NCBI GenBank assembly: GCA_031266095.1
Contig: JAISBR010000207.1
Location: 1-9,557, forward strand
Source: Treponema sp.
GTDB lineage: Bacteria > Spirochaetota > Spirochaetia > Treponematales > Breznakiellaceae
Length of the DNA stretch: 9,557 nucleotides
Direction of reading: 5' to 3'
Shown: one piece after another, positions 1-6,971 of the stretch
How positions within the stretch are numbered: position 1 is the first letter of the stretch
How the letters are laid out: the number at the start of each line of letters is the position of its first letter
Notes under the pieces: generated by a model
Seen by the model: only the letters and a program-made list of their open reading frames with translations
What the model was told of the DNA's origin: nothing
Databases searched by the model: none
Position numbers and translations under genes: made by a program

Positions 1-22
1 ATCCCCGGGCATGGGAATATTT

Positions 23-289
23 TCAAAATAAACAGCCCCCCCCCCCCCCCCCCCTATCAAAGGCCTGTCTTAACCGGGGAACTCCTCCCATTGCGATTAT
101 AGCAGGGTCGTTGAATATATTGTAGTTTCCAATGATGGCTTCGGGCTGTACCACGGCGGAGGCCGCCTGCCCAAGCAGAGAACACATGGCATGATTAACC
201 AGCACCGTGTAACCCCGGAGATCAAAAACTTCCATGGGATGAGGAACAGATTCTATAAATGTCGATAGCTGTGCAAGGTCCGTTTTCAT
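23..289 (-). CDS. PAS-domain sensor protein N-terminus, interrupted by a poly-G tract (OFF frame)
   Basis: As sequenced the gene encodes 88 residues from the ATG at 289-287. An ATG at 304 is possible, but GGAGG at 302-298 sits 8 bases before the 289 ATG and favours the latter. The protein is a typical PAS core: PHPMEVFDLRGYTVLVNHA (ligand/dimer fold start), then LLGQ, then IIGNYNIFNDPAI and LRQAF. Such domains open sensor kinases, diguanylate cyclases and transcription regulators. After Asp-Arg the codons run into 19 G (36-54) and the frame ends as Gly6-Cys-Leu-Phe-stop. With 18 G the frame instead reads AVYFENIPMPGD to the window edge, which looks like the next PAS strand. The output domain is therefore outside the window. 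It follows the chemoreceptor gene on the same strand but is separated from it by a terminator. PAS call is confident; function of the full protein is unknown. Confidence 0.72.
   Translation of the reverse strand: MKTDLAQLSTFIESVPHPMEVFDLRGYTVLVNHAMCSLLGQAASAVVQPEAIIGNYNIFNDPAIIAMGGVPRLRQAFDRGGGGGGCLF
36..54. repeat. 19-base homopolymer (C on +, G in the PAS gene); candidate phase-variation tract
   Basis: Nineteen consecutive C on the plus strand, read as G inside the minus-strand PAS gene immediately after GAT A. Frame bookkeeping: 19 G gives GGC TGT TTA TTT TGA, a stop within 5 codons. 18 G (or 15, 21) gives GCT GTT TAT TTT GAA and stays open to base 1. Tracts this long are prone to slipped-strand mispairing. 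The exact count may also be affected by sequencing error. Confidence 0.85.
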
Positions 290-313
290 GGAAATAACCT
301 CCATTTCAAAGCT

Positions 314-433
314 TTATGATGAGGTATTACGGTTTATGACGGTGACGGAAGTACCGTTTACGAATAACCAGGCTGAGCCGTATTCACAATAGGCAATTTT
401 TATATTATCCAATTCCGAATATTTTGTTTTCAT
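314..433 (-). CDS. Short 39-residue ORF, possibly a truncated hydrolase-like remnant
   Basis: An ATG at 433-431 opens 39 codons ending in TAA at 316-314, 24 bases before the PAS start at 289. The product begins MKTKYSELDNIKIAYCEYGS and ends INRNTSS. The opening (short strand, then IKIAYCEYGS) resembles the first strands of alpha/beta-hydrolases, in which a Leu-rich strand and His-Gly would follow; here WLFVNGTSVTV follows and the frame ends. It may be a remnant of a broken hydrolase gene or a small coding leader of the PAS gene. The upstream AGAGAAG is only a weak ribosome-binding site. No known family is claimed. Confidence 0.35.
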   Translation of the reverse strand: MKTKYSELDNIKIAYCEYGSAWLFVNGTSVTVINRNTSS

Positions 434-455
434 TTCACTTCTCTATAAAGTATTG

Positions 456-489
456 GGCTTGTTCGACAACTGAAATTTCTGAATAACTC
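456..489 (-). repeat. Palindromic repeat family A, copy A1 (degenerate)
   Basis: On the minus strand it reads GAGTTATTCAGAAA followed by TTTCAGTTGTCGAACAAGCC. It aligns along its whole length with copy A2 (3169-3203) and with the minus strand of A3 (8901-8937), sharing GAG, TGTTC/TATTC and the (C/T)TTCAG centre. Pairing of the arms is imperfect here, so this copy seems decayed. It lies just upstream of the 39-codon ORF and the PAS gene. Confidence 0.5.
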
Positions 490-530
490 TATTTTTATAA
501 TATTGGACTTCTTTTCTTGTGTCAACATGT

Positions 531-569
531 AGACTTGTGAGACAACCAACCGGGTTATCGACCAAGTCT
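531..569 (+). repeat. Palindromic repeat family B, copy B1
   Basis: Inverted repeat AGACTTG...CAAGTCT with an inner GACAACC/GGTTATC pairing. Its centre, AACCAACCGGGTT at 544-556, is identical to the centre of copy B2 (8819-8831, opposite strand), while the arms differ in sequence but keep pairing. A 12-base inverted pair (AATATTGGACTT 499-510 with AAGTCTAATATT 564-575) overlaps it and could form an alternative structure. Confidence 0.5.
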
Positions 570-624
570 AATATTTTCCAGCCGGTTTCCATCTCATTTC
601 GCCTAACTCACTGTATACAAATAA

Positions 625-657
625 CCATCGTATATCTCCAAAGGGGATATACGATGG
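625..657 (-). terminator. Strong hairpin terminator of the chemoreceptor gene
   Basis: CCATCGTATATCTCC (625-639) pairs with GGGGATATACGATGG (643-657) across an AAA loop: 15 base pairs with one G-T type wobble. Outer CTCAC (607-611) and GTGAG (661-665) could extend it. It begins 45 bases beyond the stop of the minus-strand chemoreceptor gene and is followed on that strand by TTATTTGT, a modest U-rich run. It would separate the chemoreceptor transcript from the PAS gene. Confidence 0.75.
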
Positions 658-701
658 CCTGTGAGCAATAATTATATTTCCATGCGAAGGCAAGGAACCG
701 G

Positions 702-2903
702 CTATTCTATCTTGAACCGGGAGACTTCCTGGACGAGAGTGTCGATGTTATCTTTGTTTTTGCCGCTGATGTTATTCACCTGGGTTACGGCGGAGTTGAT
801 CTGATCCGCTCCGGTGGCCATTTCGTTCATCCCATCGGTAATCTCCTGGGTGACCATTTCAAGATTCTTGCTTTCCTGTATAACTTCTCTGCTGCCTTCC
901 AGCATCTCTAGGGAACCGCCCTTGACCTTTTGGGTTAACTCGTTGAGCTGGCTGATCACGTCCAATATCTGCTGGCTCCCTATGCTCTGCTCTTCCATAG
1001 CGTTGCGGATGTTTTCCGCCTGTTCGGAAACTGTTCTGACCCCGCCGTCAATGGTTTCAAACTTGTCGAGAACCGCCTCGGTAGAGCGGGTGATCTTATC
1101 AATGGCGTCCTTGATCTTTTTTAGTACTGCGGAGATGGTCTTGGACTGTTCACCGGAACTTTCGGCCAGTTTTCTGATCTCGTCGGCAACTACCGCGAAA
1201 CCCTTGCCCGCTTCGCCGGCGTGAGCGGCCTCAATGGCGGCATTCATGGAAAGAAGGTTGGTCTGACTGGAGATGTTTTCCATCACCGCGTTGATTTCCA
1301 GAAGGCCCTCCGATTCCCGGGCTATTTGCTGAATATCCGTTGCCACTTCATGGAGGCCGGAGCGGCCTATGTCGCTGGATTCCAGGAGTTCTTGTACATT
1401 TTGAGCGTTCTTGCTCAGGGTTTGGGTTACGGAGTTGATATTGGCAATCATCTCCTCAATGGCGCTTGAAGATTTTGCCACGCTTGAGGTCTGATCTTCC
1501 ACGTGGTTGTTGAGCTTGTCGATGTTGACGGTGATTTGTTCCATCGTAGCGTTTGTTTCCGTTACAGAAGCGCTCTGATTGATAACCCTGCTTTTGATGC
1601 TCTGGATATTGGTGGCGATTTCGTTTACAGCCGTCGCGGTCTCTGCCATGTTGGCCGCAAGCTCATTGCCTATATCGAAGAGGGCCACTGACTGGTCTTT
1701 GATAGTCTTTATCAGGTTTTTGATCTTCTCCAGAGTCTTGTTGAAGTAAAGGGCCAGATTCCCTATTTCATCTTTGGAGGTTACCTTGATGGTCTTAGTC
1801 AGGTCTCCTTCACCTTCGGAAATATCCTTGAGGGTAAGGGCCACATTGCCAATGGGCTTGGTAATACTAGATGCGATAAAAAAGATAATCACCGCCACAA
1901 CCAGAGCTATAATTATCGCTATCAGTACAACGATACGGGTCAAATCTTTAATCTCGTGGAGCATCTCGTTTTCGGAAGTACCGACCATTACGGAAAATGT
2001 AGCTCCGCTTTGCCCTACGGTAAAAGGATGCAGCACAAGCTGTAGATTGGTATTAAGGACTTCTGAAAAAACTTTTAAATTGAGCTGTTTGCCGTTAACT
2101 ACGGCGTCTACCGCCTCTTCTATGTAGGGTTCGTAGAGGGTTTTGTCCGCATCTCTCATATGTCTACCGATTCTGTCCGGCTGATAACTGCCGATGATTA
2201 TGCCGGTGTCGGAATAGATCGCAATGGCACTGATATCACTATTGGTTTCTATGAGTTGGTTAATGATAGGTTGTATCGGGTCAACCCTGATACTGATCCC
2301 TACAAGACCGATCGCTTCGTCTGTACGGGGATTGATAATCGGCGCGGACATGCGGAAAGAATAGGTTTGGATACCAGCCACTTCCTGAGGTATAGGGTCT
2401 TTCACGATCTGTTTTCGTCCACTCGGCCCGTTGATAGACTCCAGGGCTGAGGGAACGGAATCAAAGGTGAGGAATTCTAGGGTTCCTGAGCTCCGGGAAA
2501 AATAGGGGGCGAAGAGTCCTTCGGCGGTTGACCCGACGATTCCCCTGTACTGGCTGTCCAAACCATCCAGGGCTTCAGGCTTAAAGACGGCAAAAATACT
2601 AACCACATCTTCTTCCGTCGTAATGATCGATTCAAGAAAGTGAAAAAACCGGTTCCGCCGCAGCTCAGGTTCGACGCGTTCATAAGATGACAGAAAACCA
2701 GCCGCTACCTCGGCAATCTTGAGATGGGATTCTTCCCACCCCTGCCAGTAAGACGCCTGCTGGGAGGCCAGCCGTTCAATGCTTTTAACAGATAAATCAC
2801 TAATAGTCGATGAAGCCTGGAGAAGTATCAGACTAGCAAGCCCCCCTACTACAAGTACCAAAATGGTAATTACAATGAGACTCAGTCTAAATTTTAGTTT
2901 CAT
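702..2903 (-). CDS. Methyl-accepting chemotaxis protein (dCache sensor, HAMP, MCP signal domain)
   Basis: A 733-residue inner-membrane chemoreceptor that senses an extracytoplasmic ligand and controls CheA through CheW. Order seen: TM1 about residues 8-29; a roughly 290-residue outer sensor (40-318) with dCache-like features; TM2 about 323-345 ([17 protein letters not shown]); HAMP about 346-398 (SITKPIG...DEIGNLA); then a long coiled-coil signalling region to the C-terminus. The hairpin tip is clear at about 543-583 ([20 protein letters not shown], then [16 protein letters not shown]). Glu/Gln-rich segments such as [10 protein letters not shown] may be methylation sites. No CheR-tethering pentapeptide ends the protein (it ends RFKIE). 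The start ATG at 2903 has AGGAG at 2915-2911, 7 bases upstream. It appears monocistronic, ending at the 625-657 terminator. The ligand cannot be told from sequence. Confidence 0.96.
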   Translation of the reverse strand: MKLKFRLSLIVITILVLVVGGLASLILLQASSTISDLSVKSIERLASQQASYWQGWEESHLKIAEVAAGFLSSYERVEPELRRNRFFHFLESIITTEEDVVSIFAVFKPEALDGLDSQYRGIVGSTAEGLFAPYFSRSSGTLEFLTFDSVPSALESINGPSGRKQIVKDPIPQEVAGIQTYSFRMSAPIINPRTDEAIGLVGISIRVDPIQPIINQLIETNSDISAIAIYSDTGIIIGSYQPDRIGRHMRDADKTLYEPYIEEAVDAVVNGKQLNLKVFSEVLNTNLQLVLHPFTVGQSGATFSVMVGTSENEMLHEIKDLTRIVVLIAIIIALVVAVIIFFIASSITKPIGNVALTLKDISEGEGDLTKTIKVTSKDEIGNLALYFNKTLEKIKNLIKTIKDQSVALFDIGNELAANMAETATAVNEIATNIQSIKSRVINQSASVTETNATMEQITVNIDKLNNHVEDQTSSVAKSSSAIEEMIANINSVTQTLSKNAQNVQELLESSDIGRSGLHEVATDIQQIARESEGLLEINAVMENISSQTNLLSMNAAIEAAHAGEAGKGFAVVADEIRKLAESSGEQSKTISAVLKKIKDAIDKITRSTEAVLDKFETIDGGVRTVSEQAENIRNAMEEQSIGSQQILDVISQLNELTQKVKGGSLEMLEGSREVIQESKNLEMVTQEITDGMNEMATGADQINSAVTQVNNISGKNKDNIDTLVQEVSRFKIE

Positions 2904-3014
2904 TTTTTAACTCCTGACAGACGAGCTGTCCAAAGACAGTAATCCCCGGAACAGCAACCCCGTATTTTTAAATCGAGGCATTTTCAAATACAGAATCTTA
3001 AAGCCTCTTCTTAA

Positions 3015-3043
3015 ATTATATATATACAATTGCCGGCAGTTTG
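3015..3043 (-). promoter_or_regulatory. Candidate promoter of the chemoreceptor gene
   Basis: On the minus strand TATAAT (3020-3015) lies 111 bases upstream of the chemoreceptor ATG within an A+T-rich run. The -35 position at 17-base spacing reads CAAACT (3043-3038), a poor match. No convincing sigma-28 motif was found, although many spirochaete chemotaxis genes use one. Weak prediction. Confidence 0.25.
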
Positions 3044-3168
3044 GAGAAAACAGGCCGAATTTCCCCGGTTAGTTGAGGTAGTTTCAAAATTAGGTATTTT
3101 TAAGCTAACGAATTCCTTTAAAACGGTATGAGGAGAAAAAAATTATCCGGATGAGATTTTATATAATA

Positions 3169-3203
3169 GAGTTGTTCGATAACTTCAGTTGTCGAATAAA
3201 TTC
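3169..3203 (+). repeat. Palindromic repeat family A, copy A2
   Basis: GAGTTGTTCGATAAC, then TTCAG, then TTGTCGAATAAATTC. TTCGATAAC pairs with GTTGTCGAA (one G-T wobble) around a TTCA loop. It aligns end to end with the reverse complement of A3, whose arms are TGTTCCAAAA/TTTTGGAACA instead; the arm differences are mostly compensatory. A TATAAT lies just before it (3162-3167). Confidence 0.55.
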
Positions 3204-3344
3204 CTTATAAATGTCACCAGACACGAATTAAAAAGCGCCGCTGTTAGACATTCCTCTTTAAGCGCGAAGCGCAGCAAACTGCTGGCACGCATGAATTGGG
3301 TAAATCAGGTTAGAGTTCCTGCCTTTATTTTCCGATACGGCGGT

Positions 3345-3812
3345 TTAATGGGGGGAATTAGGCTCCTCGCTGGTAAGATGTTCTATCAAACCGTCGGATT
3401 TGTATTCGGTTTCCAGTAGCATCTGCCGCTCCTCCCCCGCGTTATTCCGGTAATGGATGACAAGTTTCGGCGCGGAAGGGCTGAAGATTTTTTTCCACCA
3501 CTTTATTTCCCTGATGAGTTTCGCTGAAATTACCCGCTCTTTGGGGATAAAGATGGTTTTTTCCTTGGGCGGCTCGGCGCCGGAGGTAAAATGGGTTATG
3601 GCCTCAATCCAGCCCATGTGGGGAAAATGATGAAAGCGGAAGCCGCCGCTGGTGGCGATGATGAGTCCCCAGATAGCGGTCCAGCCATTTTTGTCGAATT
3701 CTTCCCAGCCGGACACATATTGGCCAAGGCTGCGGGCCAGGACTTTCTCGCCGGTTTTTTCTTCGTATTCCAGCCAGAAGTCTTCGGGTTTTTTTTCGTT
3801 TTTCTTAAGCAT
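3345..3812 (-). CDS. Conserved-looking protein of unknown function, last gene of the redox operon
   Basis: The 155-residue product starts MLKKNEKKPEDFWLEYEEK and has no signal peptide or membrane segment, so it is probably cytoplasmic. Its middle is rich in aromatic residues and glycine (WTAIWGLIIATSGGFRFHHF). Its C-terminal third (IKWWKKIFSPSAPKLVIHY, then a Gly-Glu-Glu turn and a final helix DGLIEHL) has the strand-turn-strand-helix pattern of PH-like or GRAM-like domains; this is an inference, not a recognised family. The ATG at 3812 directly follows the TAA of the DUF1667 gene (TAAATG), so it is likely translationally coupled and co-transcribed. Codons 5-8 sit on an 8-adenine run (3796-3789), a possible slippage site. 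No cysteines are seen, so it is unlikely to carry an Fe-S centre. Confidence 0.8.
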   Translation of the reverse strand: MLKKNEKKPEDFWLEYEEKTGEKVLARSLGQYVSGWEEFDKNGWTAIWGLIIATSGGFRFHHFPHMGWIEAITHFTSGAEPPKEKTIFIPKERVISAKLIREIKWWKKIFSPSAPKLVIHYRNNAGEERQMLLETEYKSDGLIEHLTSEEPNSPH

Positions 3813-4211
3813 TTAATTGACCGTCCTTACCGCGATAACATTTATTCCTTCGCCATTCCAGTCCTCAATCACCGTGTCTCCGGCCTTTATCGGCAGGCTG
3901 ATTTTGGTTTTATAAATATCGGCCAGAAGAGCGGGGATCTTTTCTTTGGGACAGGGCGAAAGGGTTTTAACCGGAACACGTCTGGGTGCGTATAGGCCCC
4001 GTCCCGTCTTGTCCACCGAAACGCCTGTAATGGGGCAGGTGGCGGTCAACACCCGCTTGGGGGCCCGGAGTTCTTCCTGAGCGTAAAGCGCGCCCCGCGG
4101 ACAGCGGTTACCGGTAATGGTCAAAGCCGGAAAACCGTCGTCGTCCGGCGCGTTTTCCTCAACATCGAGAGAACAACCCATGGGACAGACAATACAGGTT
4201 AAGTTTCGCAT
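3813..4211 (-). CDS. DUF1667 family Cys-rich protein, probable Fe-S partner of the oxidoreductases
   Basis: 132 residues from the ATG at 4211. GAGGG overlapping the stop of the preceding gene serves as ribosome-binding site 5 bases upstream, and the protein then begins MRNLTCIVCPMGC as family members do. An ATG 13 codons earlier would overlap the previous gene and adds unrelated residues. Six cysteines are placed as expected for metal or Fe-S binding: C6, C9 and C13 in CIVCPMGC, C37 in NRCPRG, C59 in TATCPITG and C87 in SPCP. DUF1667 proteins are regularly encoded directly after a GlpA-like dehydrogenase and an NAD(P)/FAD oxidoreductase in anaerobes, exactly as here. A role as small electron-transfer subunit of that complex is inferred. 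Confidence 0.9.
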   Translation of the reverse strand: MRNLTCIVCPMGCSLDVEENAPDDDGFPALTITGNRCPRGALYAQEELRAPKRVLTATCPITGVSVDKTGRGLYAPRRVPVKTLSPCPKEKIPALLADIYKTKISLPIKAGDTVIEDWNGEGINVIAVRTVN

Positions 4212-4218
4212 AACACCC

Positions 4219-5496
4219 TCAATTAATGCTGAATTCCAAACAGGAGTCAAAACCGGCGTTCACGCCTTCAAAGTCAGCGGGACCGACTTTTACATTGATC
4301 ATCTCCGAAGGCTGCACATGCTTGTGCTTCTCACTGCGGATGAGCCGGTTATCCAGGCGAAGTTCCAGCACGGCATCGTTTTTTACCACCAATGAACGGA
4401 GGTAGATCCGGTTTTCCTGCTGGGGATTGATCCGTACCGGGTTCACATACTGTACGTTGGAGCCTGTCTTGGCCCGGATCTGCGAGGCCGGCCGCCTGCC
4501 CTCCAGCCATTCCACGGCATAACGGCCGGCCCTGCGGCTTTCCTCGGCAACCCAGTCAACCAGATCGTGCACATGGAGCACGTTGCCGCAGGCAAAGATT
4601 CCTTCAATGTTGGTCATCAGGCTTGAATCCACTATCGGGCCGTTGGTGGCGCTGTTCAGTTCCACCCCGGCGGCCTTAGACAGTTCGTTTTCCGGTACCA
4701 GCCCGACGGAGAGCAGTACCGTGTCGCAGTCAATGCGGAACCGTTTTTCCGGAAGAAGAACACCGTTTTCCATGGGGGTAACCTCAACCCCTTCCACCCG
4801 GTCATTGCCGAAAATATTGGTGGTCTGGGAGGAGAGATAAAGGGGAATATTGAAATCCCGCAGGCACTGAACGATGTTCCTGGTGAGGCCCGAGGGATAG
4901 GGCATAATCTCCACTACGGCCTTTACCGAGCAGCCCACCCAGTTCATACGCCGGGCCATGATGAGGCCGATATCACCGGAACCGATGATCACTACATTCC
5001 TGCCGGGGATGCAGCCTTCGATGTTCACCAGGCGCTGGGCAAGGCCGGCGGTAAACACCCCGGCGGGCCGGGAACCGGGAATACGGACATTGCCCCGGTT
5101 CCGCTCCCGGCAGCCCATTGCCAGCACCACCGCCCGGCTTTGAATCCGCAAAATGCCGGCGGGTGAAACGCAGACCAGCTCTTTATAGGCCGCCAGCCTG
5201 CCGTCAGGGCCGGAAGACGCAACGTTAAAACCGGTCACCGTGGTATCCAGATAGACGGCTATTTTCGATTTCACTACCCGTTCAATGAAACGCTCGGCGA
5301 ATTCAGGCCCGGTAAGCTCTTCGGAAAATTCGTGCAGGCCGAATCCATTGTGAATGCACTGCATGAGGATTCCGCCCAGATGATCTTCCCGTTCAATAAT
5401 GGCGCAGGAGAAACCGGCGGCGTCCAGCTCCAGTGCCGCCGCCATCCCCGCAGCGCCTCCGCCGATTACCACCGCGTCGAAGCTCAGTTCTCTCAT
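4219..5496 (-). CDS. NAD(P)/FAD-dependent oxidoreductase (pyridine nucleotide-disulfide oxidoreductase type)
   Basis: 425 residues, soluble, with two dinucleotide-binding folds. The FAD site is VVIGGGAAGMAAA (G12, G14, G17) with an acidic residue after the second strand (IIERE). The second Rossmann fold for NAD(P)H is VVIIGSGDIG (172-177). The FAD-closing motif is GIFACGNVLHVHDLVDWV (299-316). The segment GGILMQCIHNGFGLHEF (41-57) is typical of the version that accompanies GlpA-like proteins. The C-terminal about 90 residues are a family-specific extension. It starts inside the end of the GlpA-like gene (ATGA overlap at 5496-5493) and is followed 7 bases later by the DUF1667 gene, so the three are translated together. 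It probably moves electrons between NAD(P)H and the partner dehydrogenase; direction and acceptor are unknown. Confidence 0.94.
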   Translation of the reverse strand: MRELSFDAVVIGGGAAGMAAALELDAAGFSCAIIEREDHLGGILMQCIHNGFGLHEFSEELTGPEFAERFIERVVKSKIAVYLDTTVTGFNVASSGPDGRLAAYKELVCVSPAGILRIQSRAVVLAMGCRERNRGNVRIPGSRPAGVFTAGLAQRLVNIEGCIPGRNVVIIGSGDIGLIMARRMNWVGCSVKAVVEIMPYPSGLTRNIVQCLRDFNIPLYLSSQTTNIFGNDRVEGVEVTPMENGVLLPEKRFRIDCDTVLLSVGLVPENELSKAAGVELNSATNGPIVDSSLMTNIEGIFACGNVLHVHDLVDWVAEESRRAGRYAVEWLEGRRPASQIRAKTGSNVQYVNPVRINPQQENRIYLRSLVVKNDAVLELRLDNRLIRSEKHKHVQPSEMINVKVGPADFEGVNAGFDSCLEFSIN

Positions 5497-6923
5497 AGTT
5501 CCGCCTCCAAGAGGCGGCTTGTCCCGCCGTGCTTGGTGATCTCATCCCAGGAAAGGCCGGTTTCCCTCATTATGATCTTGATAATCTTGTAGGTGCAAAA
5601 GCCCCCCTGGCAGCGGCCCATCTGAGCGCGGGTAAAATACTTGATGCCGTCCAGGGTACAATGCCCAAGCCGCACGGACTGCACGATCTCGGCCTCGCTG
5701 ACGTTTTCGCAGCGGCAGACAATGTTGCCCCAGGCGGGATCTTTGGCGATAAGGGCGTCCAGTTCAAAAGTATCGAGTTCCCTCGCGCGGGGACGATTTT
5801 CGATGAGGGGGTCCCAGCCCGGCTTTTCTGTCAGCTCAAGTCCCATGTCCTTTAAGAGATTCTTCACATATTCACCGATTGCGGGGGAAGCGGTAAGTCC
5901 CGGACTCTGAATCCCCGCCACCTGTACAAAGGCGGACGCTTTTTTTGAAGGCTCAATGTAAAAATCTTCTTCCAGGCAGGGACGCAGTCCGGCGAAACTG
6001 GTGATCACATCGTTGCGGCTTAACGAGGGGATCATGTTTTTGCCTGAATCGAGGATCTGTTCCAGGCGTCCGGTTGTGGTGGAAAAATCGCCTTTATCGT
6101 CCGCGGCGTCCGCGGTGGGGCCGACCAGTACCGTCCCCTCCACCGTTGGGATCACCAACATGCCCTTGGAAACCGCTGTGGGTACCGGGAACACAACCTT
6201 CTCCGGGCAGGCCCGCGTTAAGCGATCCATCAGGAAGTATTCACCCTTGCGGGGTTTGATCGAAAAAGCCTCTCCGCCGAAAATTTTCGAAACATCATCG
6301 GCGAACAATCCCGCTGAATTCACCGCATACCGGACCTTGACTTCCCTGCCGTCCCCGGCGCGGATCGTCCAGAGATCGGCCTCTTCATTCCGCTCCGCTC
6401 CGTTCACCTTAAAATCGGTGTAAAGATCAACGCCGTTTTTCACCGCCGATTCCACCAGGGCAAAGACAAAGCGGTACGGTTCGACAATACCGCCGCCCGG
6501 CGCGTACAGACCGCCCGCTGTATCCGGGGACAGTTTCGGCTCCAGTTCCATAATCCGTTCACGGGAGCAAAGCTCAATGCCTATGACGTCGTTTTCAACC
6601 CCCTGCATATAGAGGTGTTCTACCGCCTTCATCTCTTCCTCGTGAAGCGCCGCTACGATGATGCCGCAGCGCTTGAAGGGAAAATTCAGTTCCCGCCTGA
6701 GCTGGTCAAACATGAGGTTCCCCTGAATTTCCAGCCGGGTTTTCAAGTACTTCCTGTTGTGATGAAAACCACCGTGTACAATTCCCGAATTGGCCTTAGA
6801 AGATCCAAATGACACATCCGCCGCTTTTTCGAGAATCGCCGTTTTAATATGATAGGCGGACAGCCGCCGGGCTATATTCGCTCCGGACACACCGCAGCCA
6901 ATAATCGCCACATCGTAGATCAT
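5493..6923 (-). CDS. GlpA-like FAD-dependent dehydrogenase with C-terminal BFD-type [2Fe-2S] domain
   Basis: 476 residues. The DAO-type FAD domain starts at residue 3 (VAIIGCGVSGANIARR; G9, G11, G14) and carries the family segment SSKANSGIVHGGFHH (41-55). It closes with GLRPCLEEDFYIE (312-324) and VQVAGIQSPGLTASPAIGEYV. The C-terminal domain has four cysteines, C403, C405, C438 and C443 (VCRCENV ... GRCQGGFC), the pattern of BFD-like [2Fe-2S] domains. Relatives are annotated as anaerobic glycerol-3-phosphate dehydrogenase or L-2-hydroxyglutarate oxidase-like; the substrate here is not settled and no glycerol kinase or facilitator is nearby. The first gene of a four-gene minus-strand operon, it overlaps the next by 4 bases. 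No clear ribosome-binding site precedes the ATG at 6923, and a TATGAT lies only 7 bases upstream. A glpA symbol is withheld. Confidence 0.93.
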   Translation of the reverse strand: MIYDVAIIGCGVSGANIARRLSAYHIKTAILEKAADVSFGSSKANSGIVHGGFHHNRKYLKTRLEIQGNLMFDQLRRELNFPFKRCGIIVAALHEEEMKAVEHLYMQGVENDVIGIELCSRERIMELEPKLSPDTAGGLYAPGGGIVEPYRFVFALVESAVKNGVDLYTDFKVNGAERNEEADLWTIRAGDGREVKVRYAVNSAGLFADDVSKIFGGEAFSIKPRKGEYFLMDRLTRACPEKVVFPVPTAVSKGMLVIPTVEGTVLVGPTADAADDKGDFSTTTGRLEQILDSGKNMIPSLSRNDVITSFAGLRPCLEEDFYIEPSKKASAFVQVAGIQSPGLTASPAIGEYVKNLLKDMGLELTEKPGWDPLIENRPRARELDTFELDALIAKDPAWGNIVCRCENVSEAEIVQSVRLGHCTLDGIKYFTRAQMGRCQGGFCTYKIIKIIMRETGLSWDEITKHGGTSRLLEAEL

Positions 6924-6930
6924 TCATTTA

Positions 6931-6936
6931 ATCATA
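6931..6936 (-). promoter_or_regulatory. Candidate -10 box for the redox operon
   Basis: On the minus strand TATGAT is followed by 7 bases and then the ATG of the GlpA-like gene. No Shine-Dalgarno sequence lies between, so if this box is used the transcript would be nearly leaderless. The -35 position is poor (TAGTAT at 17-base spacing). Confidence 0.35.
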
Positions 6937-6959
6937 TAGGTTAATTAAAAAAGATACTA

Positions 6960-6965
6960 TATAAT
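6960..6965 (+). promoter_or_regulatory. Candidate -10 box (TATAAT) for the DUF4838-like gene
   Basis: A perfect TATAAT is separated by only six bases (AGAATC) from the ATG at 6972. Initiation at the usual distance would start the RNA at or next to the start codon. No Shine-Dalgarno sequence is present, which fits a leaderless message. The -35 region is weak (TAGGTT at 17 bases). It is divergent from the operon promoter, within a 48-base shared gap. Confidence 0.45.
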
Positions 6966-6971
6966 AGAATC

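Larger units (their letters stand above)
2904..3344. other. 441-base intergenic region without a convincing gene
   Basis: It lies between the 3' end of the redox operon and the 5' end of the chemoreceptor gene, both on the minus strand. It contains the chemoreceptor ribosome-binding site, a TATAAT-like box, an A+T-rich stretch with an alternating TA run (3016-3025), and repeat copy A2. A possible decayed palindrome lies at about 2923-2955 (GAGCTGTCC...GGAACAGC). A small GCGC-GAA-GCGC hairpin lies near 3261-3271. An open frame on the plus strand from a TTG at 3189 runs through repeat A2 into the end of the operon gene and is not believed. Confidence 0.6.

Noticed and set aside
36..54. Poly-C run as a sequencing or cloning artefact such as a C tail or padding
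   Set aside because: Not fully excluded, but it is embedded in a coding frame that resumes sensibly on the far side with 18 G, and a second similar tract occurs at the other end in a different gene.
814..2683. Several plus- and minus-strand open frames inside the chemoreceptor gene
   Set aside because: Shadows of the chemoreceptor coding sequence; the real frame has clear TM, HAMP and signalling motifs.
3189..3419. 76-codon plus-strand frame starting with TTG in repeat A2
   Set aside because: No ribosome-binding site, starts inside a palindrome and runs antisense into the end of the operon's last gene; no recognisable protein.
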